Shown: positions 43,708 to 54,007 of the stretch, in pieces
Position numbering within the stretch: position 1 is the stretch's first letter
Layout of the letters: the number at the start of each line of letters is the position of its first letter
From: Aphrocallistes beatrix
Taxonomy: Eukaryota; Porifera; Hexactinellida; Sceptrulophora; Aphrocallistidae
Assembly: GCA_963281255.1 (NCBI GenBank)
Contig: OY725499.1
Span: 3,367,148 to 3,431,147, forward strand
DNA length: 64,000 bases
Direction of reading: 5' to 3'
Notes under the pieces: generated by a model
What the model was told of the DNA's origin: nothing
What the model saw: only the letters and a program-made list of their open reading frames with translations
The model's database searches: none
Position numbers and translations under genes: made by a program

Positions 43708-45469
43708 TATGTGATAATGACTCTAGCTATTATGCAAATAAAGTATTTAGACTTACTATAATGCATTCAAATAAACAAATGGTATTCTTATGAAGACTTG
43801 ATATCTTCGAAAAAGAGATAGTGGGAGTTCTTTTCGCTGATATCAAAATGTTGTGACGAATCACTTGAATGGCTACGTAACTTTATAATAGGAAGAGTGA
43901 ATACAGATTGATTGCGTCATAACTACTTGACTTCCTCTCTAGCTGCTATTGTTGCAAAGTAAACGGTAGCTTATGCATAATGATAACGGCGAATTATACT
44001 AGTAATGTCATATTTGTAAACTCAATACGTAGGACAGACTCAAAATTAAAGTACTAACTTGATCTGCTTGATTGACTAATAAAACAATGACTAATTGATT
44101 AAGAATAATTAATAAAAAATTAATTTAAACGAATAAAACTTTGCAATCAATCGTAAGGGAGATGGCACCACTATTTCTTAAAAAAATATGCTTAATTTTT
44201 AATGAAGTTGAATTAAAGCATAGAGCATTTCGTGATGGAACAGATCTGTAGATGAAGTTAGAGAAGTGAAGTTTAACGGAGATCATTCATTCGCTGGAAG
44301 TAAAAAATTGAATAATTAATTAAAAGCTGTGTGATGTGTTTATAGGATGAGACAATCAACATATGGTTCTATATTGTATTTGGATGTAGCAGCACTGCTG
44401 TGTTATTGTCGTGAGTAGATGGTAAAGTTGGGTGATATGAATATCGAAATAAAATGGATTTTAGCTTACTTTCGTTATACGTATTGTCAAGTTCCATAAT
44501 TAATTATGGTAACGAATTTTCGGTCGAACAAACGAATCTACAAAATAGATTGATTTAGTTTAGTATTGTAAATATCGAAAAAAAATCACTGCATTGGAGG
44601 TTGATGTGATTTACATTGAATAAGAAAATGAACTCCAAAGTATAAATTGATGAATTGGTTGTAACAGGAGAAATTATTCGAAGAAAGTTATATTTATTAA
44701 CTAATTTAAGGAAATTAATTAGAATAGAATAGAAAATTGGTTGTTTAATTTTGTTCCAAGTAAGTGAAAATTAAGGGGTATATTTGTCAGGTCATGATAC
44801 GATGTGTATGTAACAATTTAGTATAAATAATTGGCTGAGGTATGTGGAAGTTCCAGGAAGTAGGTAGAACTTTGTGGCTAAAATTTTTCATGAATATGGA
44901 TTTCCGTCTCTATATTTTACTTTTTCGGAAAGATTTATCATTTTGGTTGTCTCTGTTTTGTCCAGGTCTTTGTACCTTGCGGTACGTACTGTCGTATTCC
45001 AGCAAGACATCCAGAAGTCTTGGTTGAGGTTGCTAATATGTATAATGAATGCAAGTTCAAATATATTTTATTTGTAGTAATAATGTAATAATTATTTAGT
45101 GTCCATAAGGTTCTTGATAAACTGTTAAATCCACAGCCTTTCTTGCTTGTAACGGTTTCTATTAATTTCAATTATGTGAAAATGCTGAATTGCATTGCCT
45201 GCTGGTTTGACAGACTCGCCTCACGATCAATCCATAGGAAAGCCACTCCCACGAATAGTGACAGTGCAAGGATGAATGCAAATATAATTTCATCACCACT
45301 AAAAGTGTTAGAAAACAACTTAGACAGTTTCACAACTCAATTGACAGTGAGAAAGTAATCATCACTGATTGAATGACGCGAACTCATGTAATGCACTTGT
45401 TTAGGAAGTGGACTAGTCCATTTCATTATCTACTAACTATAGAGCTGACTTGCCGAAACTCTAGAAAAG

Positions 45470-45477
45470 TATATAAG
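45470..45477 (+). promoter_or_regulatory. TATA box of the LIM gene
   Basis: TATATAAG starts 88 nt before the LIM start codon. Transcription would begin about 45500, giving a 5' UTR of roughly 60 nt. A TTACAG at about 45510 could alternatively be a splice or trans-splice acceptor. Confidence 0.35.
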
Positions 45478-45557
45478 CCAGCTTATATAATGATAATGTT
45501 TAGGAGCTTACAGTTCTAAAGTATATCTACAAATTCATTTTTATTACCTATCGAAGT

Positions 45558-47891
45558 ATGTCGATTTACACACACACGATCCAACATTGTTTTCCGCAAG
45601 AAAACTTGATTCCTTTCCAAATATCTTCTTCACAGCAAGAAAAACACCAACATACAAACGAACCACAAACTAAGAGGAGTCATCACATCTTCAGTTTAAA
45701 AAACAGGAGCGAGTCAACAGAAAGCAAATCCAAACCTAAATCAAGATTCAGTATAAAAATAAAAGCCATTCTGAAGTCTCCAACCGCACCTCGTCACCAC
45801 ACAAAGCCTGTGAGATTGAGTTCAGGAAAGAAAGTCACTTGGAACGTGGATGAAGAACAGGTGCAACCAGGGGAGTGCCAAGATACTGGAGACGCCTGGC
45901 CTTCTGGCTCTGAAGAGGACCAACAGATCAACGTTCACCACATGGATCACGGCAGAAGTTACATCATTACACCGGATATGACCGATGAAAACTCGACACC
46001 TACACATATCCATCACAGAAGAGAAGAAGAGATTTTTGACCCAATTATCCCATTTCACACAAGAACAATAAACCCATTGAGAGCAGCGAATACACATCTA
46101 AAGGTTTCTCACAAACGAAGTTCGTCCCTTCCCGCAGATGACGTCACCCAGAACAAAAGCTATGGAACAAATCATAAGAGATTTGCAAGCTGCGATGCTC
46201 AGGACTTCCTCTCCGTCAATTCTTCCCATCAGGAGGCGCAATTGTATAAACAAGCAAACGTAGATTGGACGAAGAATCGAGTCAAAAGTAATGAACCTAG
46301 TAAAAAGCGTCTTGAGAATGAATTCTTCAGTTTATGGTCCGAAAACAACCCTGACCAATCTATTTTTGAAAATCTATCCCATTTCCTTGATGCCGAACCA
46401 GCTCCCACTACCAAAAGATTATCTTTCCCAATTTGTGATGATCAATTATCAATAATTGAAAGTGAAGCATCGAGTGTGCATACATTTTTCGAGAACGACG
46501 ATCGCTTGGAAGACGTAGAATCGCACTCCTTCCTTTATCCGCACTACATTCAGAACGCATCGCGGCAAGATGAATTTGATGTTCAAGGCAGTCGAACTCG
46601 GATGATGCTCCCTCCCATCCACCCACAACCTCCGCGAAAGAATAAAGAGAGCTACATCATCCTTCCCATGCAGAACTACGAGATAAGTACTGTGTGTGAG
46701 GTAACGCTCTCCAGCGAACTCGCCCTACTACCTTCAAACTCACTCACAGAAATAACGTTTGAAACGAAAACAGAACCGGAATCTATCTCTAAGAAAGTTT
46801 CTCCGATCATTTGCGAGATGTCGGACAGCCAGTACCCGCCCTTCTACATCAACTCCTCGACTTCTCTGCCACACCTCCACTACATGACAAAGTCCAACCC
46901 TAGAATGAGTTGCAAGCAATCCCCTCACAGTAGGAACACCACGCTACCTCGAGCTAAGCGCCAACACCATTCCCCCTACCAGCATGTCATCCCAGATGAG
47001 CACGATCGCGAGCATTATAAGCGCCTCTCTTCTACGCCTCAGAGCGGCTCCGGCTCCTACCTCGCTTGTGACAAGTCCACCGGCCAGTTGATCACGCCCA
47101 GCCTGAAGAGGGGCCCGTTCAAACGTGGTGGCGTAAAGAACGAATTATCTCTAAGACCCTCCACCTCGTTTACTCACCTCTACTCTCGCTCGCAGCCTCG
47201 CTCCATGGGAAACCTGAAAGGGAGCTCCTCTGAGAATTGCGTCCGGGACGAGTACTCCCACCCGAGTCCGTATATCTGCCAGACGGCTAAGGACACTACG
47301 CCAGCCTACATCCCGCAAGAAATGCAGACGCCCTATATGAATATCGACATGATCTCGTTCATTGACCAAGAAAACGAATATGCCGAGTTAGAGAGCAGCG
47401 AACAGACGGGCATCACCTATATTCCACCGCCTCGCTATTTCACACCTCGTCCATTGGGCATTTGTTGCGAGTGTAAAGAACACATTTACCCATCCGCATG
47501 CCAACCCATACGAATACACTCAAAAATGATGCACCCCGACTGTTTCAAATGCGTGGACTGCTATTCCCTTCTGCACGTGCTCTCATACCAGGTCCTAGAC
47601 GGGAAGTTCTACTGTCCGCGAGATTTCAAACGACGCATTACCTGTCATGTATGCAAGGTACCCATTGCCTCGTACCGCGGAAGAGAGAGTCCTGTCAATG
47701 TATACAATAAGTTTTTCCATCTTAACTGCTACCGCTGTACTTCATGCAATACACAGAATCAAAAGCTGTCTTTCGATGGCAGATGGCTGCTCTGTCTGCC
47801 TTGTGCACATGCCAGGCGACAACAACAGGTCATTAATCCCGTATCTGAGAAGGGACCTCGCCATCGAAAGTCACATATAACACTATTGTAA
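45558..47891 (+). CDS. Protein with two C-terminal LIM domains
   Basis: Single-exon frame of 777 aa. Residues 1-630 are Ser/Pro/His/Gln-rich and probably disordered, with basic patches near the N terminus (FSLKNRSESTESKSKPK, KKVTWNVDEE). Two LIM zinc-binding domains follow. LIM1 runs from Cys636 (CCEC, HPDCFKCVDC, CPRD) and LIM2 from Cys696 (CHVC, HLNCYRCTSC, CLPC). All eight metal ligands of each are visible. A 20-residue basic tail ends the protein. LIM pairs bind partner proteins, often at actin adhesions or in the nucleus. The layout (long disordered N terminus, LIMs at the C terminus) recalls zyxin/ajuba-type scaffolds, but those have three LIMs, so the family is not assigned. No intron is present, in contrast to SOS and Ena. 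Confidence 0.85.
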   Translation: MSIYTHTIQHCFPQENLIPFQISSSQQEKHQHTNEPQTKRSHHIFSLKNRSESTESKSKPKSRFSIKIKAILKSPTAPRHHTKPVRLSSGKKVTWNVDEEQVQPGECQDTGDAWPSGSEEDQQINVHHMDHGRSYIITPDMTDENSTPTHIHHRREEEIFDPIIPFHTRTINPLRAANTHLKVSHKRSSSLPADDVTQNKSYGTNHKRFASCDAQDFLSVNSSHQEAQLYKQANVDWTKNRVKSNEPSKKRLENEFFSLWSENNPDQSIFENLSHFLDAEPAPTTKRLSFPICDDQLSIIESEASSVHTFFENDDRLEDVESHSFLYPHYIQNASRQDEFDVQGSRTRMMLPPIHPQPPRKNKESYIILPMQNYEISTVCEVTLSSELALLPSNSLTEITFETKTEPESISKKVSPIICEMSDSQYPPFYINSSTSLPHLHYMTKSNPRMSCKQSPHSRNTTLPRAKRQHHSPYQHVIPDEHDREHYKRLSSTPQSGSGSYLACDKSTGQLITPSLKRGPFKRGGVKNELSLRPSTSFTHLYSRSQPRSMGNLKGSSSENCVRDEYSHPSPYICQTAKDTTPAYIPQEMQTPYMNIDMISFIDQENEYAELESSEQTGITYIPPPRYFTPRPLGICCECKEHIYPSACQPIRIHSKMMHPDCFKCVDCYSLLHVLSYQVLDGKFYCPRDFKRRITCHVCKVPIASYRGRESPVNVYNKFFHLNCYRCTSCNTQNQKLSFDGRWLLCLPCAHARRQQQVINPVSEKGPRHRKSHITLL

Positions 47892-50800
47892 TTCGCGAAA
47901 TCCTCAATTCAATACTCATTCAATTTTATTTGCTGTATATTTTAAATATTTTGAAGCTTTTTTTAAAGCTTCCTTTTCAGTTATATAAATAGTTAAATAT
48001 CACATTTCTGAATTAAAATCGAAAATTTAATCATTTGACTTCAAACAAAATACTCAATTTGGTAAATACAGCATAATTGGATTTATGAACTTTGTGAGAC
48101 TAAATTTCACAACCTTGCTTAAATTCGATTTTTGATTACAAAATTATTATACTATATTCAAAACTAATCATGGTTATGGTCGCTAGTTTAACCTGGTCGC
48201 AGATATCGTATGCAACTTTTAAACTTGAACTGAAAATATAAACAATAAATAAAGACATCGTAAATTCGATAAGGTGAGAACTGATTGTACTGTAAAACAC
48301 TCGTTATGATGACCCAAAATAAGAAATACAATAGTGCTTTCAATGAAAGTTGAACTAACCAAGGTTTCGTCATTATAGAACAATAATATTGCACAAGCAG
48401 TGCTATATATTTACAATTTTCTCATTATAATTTGTAATTGTGAAATTGAAAAGTTGCACAAATGCTGTGCACTTTCAACGTGATCAATAAGATAACAAAA
48501 AAAAATTAAATAAATCATAAAGCTTCCTTGTACCAGCCTCGAAACAATTATAACTACACTTACGAAATAAGTAAAACATTAAAGTATATTGTAACATTGA
48601 TTAAGTCTAGACCGCATTAAGCCTTTCAAGTTTTTTCTACGTATTCCTCGACAACTTTGTATTCTGTACTGGGCATGTACATGCAACTAAAGCTTGCCTT
48701 CAAGCCAAAATGCTGGGTGGCTATCCCAGTGACAATGGTACTAGTAGCATCCTAGATGATATGACGTCTCACAACTCACTGCTACCTTCATTCACTCCTG
48801 CATTGTTTATTGTTAATGAGTTACCCTGATTGTCATAGCGAGTAGGTGCAACTTTCAGAGTTCATTAAGGCAAATTAAGTTTAAAGTTTGGCATGTGTGT
48901 ATGAATCTACTTGTTAGACCACTTGGATTGATGCTGAACCTTGTACTCTCACTGTCACAGACATGACTAATTAATATTATACATCTCCAATGTACCTGCA
49001 CTCAACGAGTCTGGTTCAATGAGAATTGTACAAATCAATCGCAAATTCGTTAATTAATCAACGTTAGACCGATAGTTCGCTGGAAAACCAAGCAATTTAT
49101 TTGAATAGAGGAATGAGTGTATTTGATATTCAAGCAAGCAAACCTCAACTTAATTTAACATTTTGTCATTTCTTAATTTAAACATCTAAATTCATTAGAC
49201 TTAAAATAGTTATATGTAACATAATTAACATATCAGCGATGAAAATCGGTTTTGACTAATATAAAGCTACGAATTCACAGATAGAAGAGCTGAATAATCT
49301 GTGATGAATGAGCCAGGAAAAATATAGCAAAATTATCAATGTATCAATTCGCAAAGTTGTTATTGCTCAATCTGTCTGTTGAACCGTGGAAGTGCGTTGT
49401 ATTAATGATTTAATCGGGGTAAAGAATAATTAATCTGATCTAGTTGTAACTTTTTAATGCAAATTTGAATGATTCAATTCTTTCCCAAACCTAGAAAGCG
49501 CATAAGCGATCAAAATCGGTATTTGGCTTCCTCTAATGTAGTGTTTTGTCTATCGAAAAAATGAACTTCAAATCAACTCTGACGGAGACCAATTAATAAA
49601 ACTGAATATTACTCATAGCTCGACAGAAAGTTATCTGTACTCGCATGGCGGCATAAGGCAGTCTTAGATATGACAAAGTAGTTTAAATCTCATTGTCTAT
49701 GCACTCAATTAAAAATAGTCATTTAATTATTGTATTTACCTTTAGGAGCCCGGGCGATTATTAATTTTTGTACCGCTTACCACGTGAAGAAAAGAAAAAA
49801 AAATTTTGCACGCTATTTGGAGGGGAGGTGATTTTTCGAGCAATACTACTGCAATCGGATAGTAGAAGAGATATGCTAGAGAGAGACGCTTGCAATTGAT
49901 CGAATTTGAAGGTTTGCAATTGATGAAATGGATTGGGTTGACTGAATAAGGCCAAATAATATGCAAAACTGGAAGAAGGAAGTGAATAACAAGGTAGATA
50001 TACTACGAGTTGGTTTAAAATTAATTTAATTTTTAAAATATTCGGAACCAAAACCCCAATAATCTCCCTTGGTTACTTACAACCCCCCAAAATGCCTCCA
50101 ACCTGCTCCAATTCTTTATTTCACAAAATAAGCATCAATCTTCCTCTAGATCCAAATTCATTTGCTCATCTTACAAATCTTTAAATTCGATCAATTGCAA
50201 CGTCCTCGTTCGAGATTGTTCGAGAGCATTTCCTCGATCGCTGGAAGTCAAGAGGATATATTGGTAGAAGTGTATTTCACTATCCATTAACAGTATCAGA
50301 GTAATTTTTCTAAATTATCTCAACAAGATTGCCAGGAGAAAGTGGTGACTCGTGGGCTTCAGAGATAACATTCATATTATATGGTTAAGTGGTGCCATTG
50401 GTAATGTATCTGTAAAATACAGATGAGATTGACCCACTAATTGATGGGTCACTTCATATGAATATATCCATTTCTGACTGTTAATCTTGCCATGTTTGTT
50501 CTTGTGATAGATTATTCTCTCCGAATAAAAATTGATGAGATGTCCTACGCTCAAGTTCAGATAATACGCACTAATATGACAAAACGATTCGGTCAATGCT
50601 AACACAGTGCAAGCATATGCTCGCAACATGGCCAATGCTAGAACTCCACCTTAAAACCACCGACAAGTTATTGCTAAAAATCATGGCATCAGAGCACCTA
50701 GAAAGCAATGAATTTCACAAAAATCAGGATATGCCATCATCATGTTAATTAATTGAAATTACTATATTAGCCAACTGTACATTGTGGAGAATGGAATAGA

Positions 50801-51056
50801 GCACGTGGCCAAGTGGGATATGTAACCAAATTTCACCAAATGTTTTATTGGATAGATAGCCTACATATTTGAAATTCAAAAATCGGAGCAATCACGTTGC
50901 ATGGTGGTCTTCCAATAAATGTTAAAAGTTAAAGTGCAGTAATTTAATATAGATCTTGTGACCATCCCAAAGTAAGGAATAGGCTATTATTAGATATAAT
51001 CTGAATCTAATTTGAGATAAAACTTAATCTTCTTCCAGTTTCATCTATCCTTCAAG
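47892..51056. other. AT-rich spacer between the LIM and C45-like genes
   Basis: AATAAATAAA near 48244 could serve as the LIM gene's poly(A) signal. A 39-codon frame at 48710-48829 has coding-like composition, but nothing supports it as a gene. No transposon with clear ends was seen. Confidence 0.5.
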
Positions 51057-53091
51057 ATGCTCCTCGAACTGATCTTCATAGTGGCTATAGGCCTGAGCTT
51101 CACGAGCCCTGCACTCCTTCCAGGCATTTACACAGGTATCGGTCCAGCTATGCTACCAGACGGAGCACCGTCACAATGTCACGGCGCAGATAACGTAATC
51201 GTACCTTGGGAAGGCGAGCCTACATTAGTTCGTAAGGTCAAAAACGGCGCTCTCTTCCACATCAAGACAGACACAACAAAGTTGAGCTTAATTCACGTAC
51301 AAGGAACTCCCTATGAGATGGGCTATGCTCACGGTGAGCTCTTAGCCGATGAGATAAAGGATACGTTGAATACATTCATTAAGCACTTGATTAGTGAAGA
51401 GGAGGCGATATTACCTAAGATACGTTCGAACTGGTTGAAGAAAGCAGAAGATTTTCTGGTGAATCAGACAATAAACGAGTTACTAGACCTAACCTATGAC
51501 ACGCTATCCGTGTTCTCCAATAAGTCAGCCCCCTACTGGGAGGAGGAGTTTAAAGGCCTGGCAGACGGCAGTGGGGTAGACATAGTGGAACTGCGGCGAA
51601 TGCACGCATTACCTGAGCTAGTCAAGGCCGGGTGCTCGATGGTTGGAGCGTGGGGGGCAGCAGTGGACGGAATGGAGTTGTATCAACTCCGTGCCCTGGA
51701 CTGGGATACAGACGGCGGTCTGCAGAGACACCCGCTGGTCATGGTCTACCATCCGAAGGAAGGGAACGGACACGCATTCAGCATATTGACGTGGCCTGGG
51801 ATGGTTGGCGGTCTCACTGGCATGTCTTCAGCAGGCAAGTATCCGCACATAATCTTATACATTAAACACATGGGACATTAATGAGTGAAAATGAGTAGAA
51901 AAGAGCACACGGTGCGGTGGGTTGTGATATCGTACTTTGTCTGTGAAATCAGATGATAATTCAGCCATTATAGTTTACTTCAAAGGAATAACACTGAATT
52001 AATTAGGAATCTAATGTAATAACTTGTAAGATTATGCAATAATTGTCTAATTGAACTGCATCGCTAAAGTGAATATTAATCAATTTAAGCTAATTTAGAA
52101 TGCTAGATCTGTGCTAGAACATTGAATTGTCCCTAAGAGGCAAATTGATTTCAAGGTTCGTACTTTGTATATCTACATACTTAGTATCATACATTGTTGC
52201 ATAGGAATTGGATCTATTTGCCCATAAACATATGTCTATCTCCACATGGCCACCTTAGATAATTTTATGAAAGAGAACGGAGCATTTTGAATAAAAACAC
52301 GTGAGGGTAATCGCTGTAACATGAACTATATTTGTATTTCTTTTGTAGGAGGAATGCTATATAATTATCTATATGAAGCATAGTTAATTAGTCAATTCTA
52401 TTACGTCGAAACACAATGGGTATCAGGTGTATTTGCTATTTCGAATTAATTGGAGTTACTTATAATGTTAATTAATAAAGACCGTCTCCTTAATTTAGGA
52501 TTGGCAATATCGGAAATCGGAGCAGACATCCCTTTCGGGGAAGAATCCCGAGTAGGGTACTCTTTCTACTTTATGTTAAGGGACATCCTACAGTTTGACA
52601 AGAAGAGAGAAGATGCATTGAAGAGAATGGAGGATGCGTACAGAACCTGTTCAATCTGGGTGGGAGTAGGCGACCGCAACGAACTGGCATTTAACATTAC
52701 GGAATACTCATATTCTACGTGTAACATACTGGATGACGTCACTGTAGCTAAAGTAGAGCCAAAACGTATGATTCGAGAAGGCTGCGAGGGAGAGTGCATC
52801 ACTAACTACTTCGCAGAGAACGTGGCCTACTGGGGCATACATCTCGGCTGCTGGCAAGAAGAGATAGCGAAGTATAAAGCGAATATGAATGTACTGAATT
52901 TGATAAGAATGGTCGGCCGGGTAGAGACCGGGAACCTACACGCTGCTGTTTACGACCACAAAGAGTTCAAGATGTACGTGGCTAATGCGAAGCCTGCGTC
53001 CAACTGGGAAATAGAGGATGGAGGTCTTAATGCATATGATCAGCAGTTCATACAGTTGAATATGCTCGATCTGTTCAAATATATGCCTTGA
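51057..53091 (+). CDS. Secreted C45-family (dcd1/acyltransferase-like) Ntn hydrolase
   Basis: Exons 51057-51834 and 52499-53091 join in phase (SSA|GLAISEIG) to give 456 aa. It begins with a signal peptide (LLELIFIVAIGLSF, cleavage near residue 18-20). The family signature follows: QGTPYEMGYAHGELL (about 85-100), RRMHALPELVKAGCS with the predicted catalytic Cys193, then ALDWD and MVGGLTGMSSAG. In the C45/AAT family the chain is autocleaved before this cysteine, which becomes the N-terminal nucleophile for amide-bond chemistry. Dictyostelium dcd1 proteins are called acid-ceramidase-like, so the substrate is uncertain. N-glycosylation sites (NQT, NKS, NIT) fit a secreted or lysosomal protein. 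The intron has a GC donor (CAG|GCAAGT). An acceptor-like TTCTTCCAG lies 18 nt before the ATG. Confidence 0.88.
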
Positions 53092-54007
53092 AATACTCCC
53101 GAACACAAGAAACTGTATTATTACTAAGTTGTATTATTTGTTAACTATACGTATCTTAGGCTACTGTGTCAAATATATTTATGTAGCGATATAAGAAGAA
53201 TATTGATGTAATTATGAGTATTATGGTAGACTTCCTCTTCTTCCTGGATATCTTAATGATGGCGAATTACGGATCATAATCTTTGCTGATAGAGGGAAAA
53301 GTGGTTTGTTTTTGCCGAAATTGGCAGTGAATCTAAAATGGCAGTGTAATCTTACCACCGAATTGTGATCATGTGAGCTACAGCTGTCTCCGTTTGCAGA
53401 ATTGTGTCTTACGATGGTGTAATAACGGCTGATAGATAGAAATATGGTTGGATGACCGAGCGGTGAACAGACAGAAACAAATCGCAATTTATGACTTTGG
53501 ATATTGTTCAAATGTTCCATAAAACATTTCCAATAATTTTGAAGCGATATACTAATTAACAATCAATTCTGAATTTAAAATGCAAAAGCAGTGGTTTAAT
53601 TGAGCTCTTGTTGACGTTTCGCAATATCTAATCAAGGTGCGATTTATATGTTTATTGAATAATTCAAAATCGATAATTTGCAATTTAAACACACAGACGA
53701 GATACATTTCGTCGGACAAGCAATCATAATTAGAAACGTAAACTAAAAAGTCACAAACGCAAGAGTAATGAATACTGTTAACGTCACCAAATAACTAAGA
53801 TCATTAGAATATAGCTTTAATAATAGAGTTAGTAGGCTAGAACACAATTCGATAAATCACAGTTTATGAATCTATCCGAAAAGTACTAATACTATTGACC
53901 ATGATTGTAAGTAATAAAAGTTCGCATATAATTATTGAGAGCTACAAAACTAAATAGCAAACATATGATTCTCTAAGCGAGTGGATGGAAGGGATTATTA
54001 CTACAGA
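53092..54007. other. Convergent intergenic region
   Basis: This lies between the stops of the C45-like gene (plus) and the FET gene (minus). On the minus strand AATAAA occurs at 53651-53656, about 350 nt past the FET stop, and could be its poly(A) signal. Otherwise nothing was recognised. Confidence 0.45.

Larger units (their letters stand above)
42401..45557. other. Spacer upstream of the LIM gene
   Basis: AT-rich. It contains a short MITE (43627-43707) and a few small open frames. The frames at 42977-43207 (76 codons, Ser/Arg-rich start) and 45143-45358 (71 codons) have slightly coding-like composition but no recognisable domain. They are not called as genes. Confidence 0.45.

Noticed and set aside
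44842-45077. Overlapping 61-67-codon frames after a GTATAAATA
   Set aside because: Both strands and several frames are open at once with no coding bias; the TATA-like word alone is not enough in AT-rich DNA.
53221-53562. 113-codon minus-strand frame between the C45-like and FET genes
   Set aside because: It lies in likely 3' UTR sequence, with no domain, signal peptide or splice link to the FET gene.
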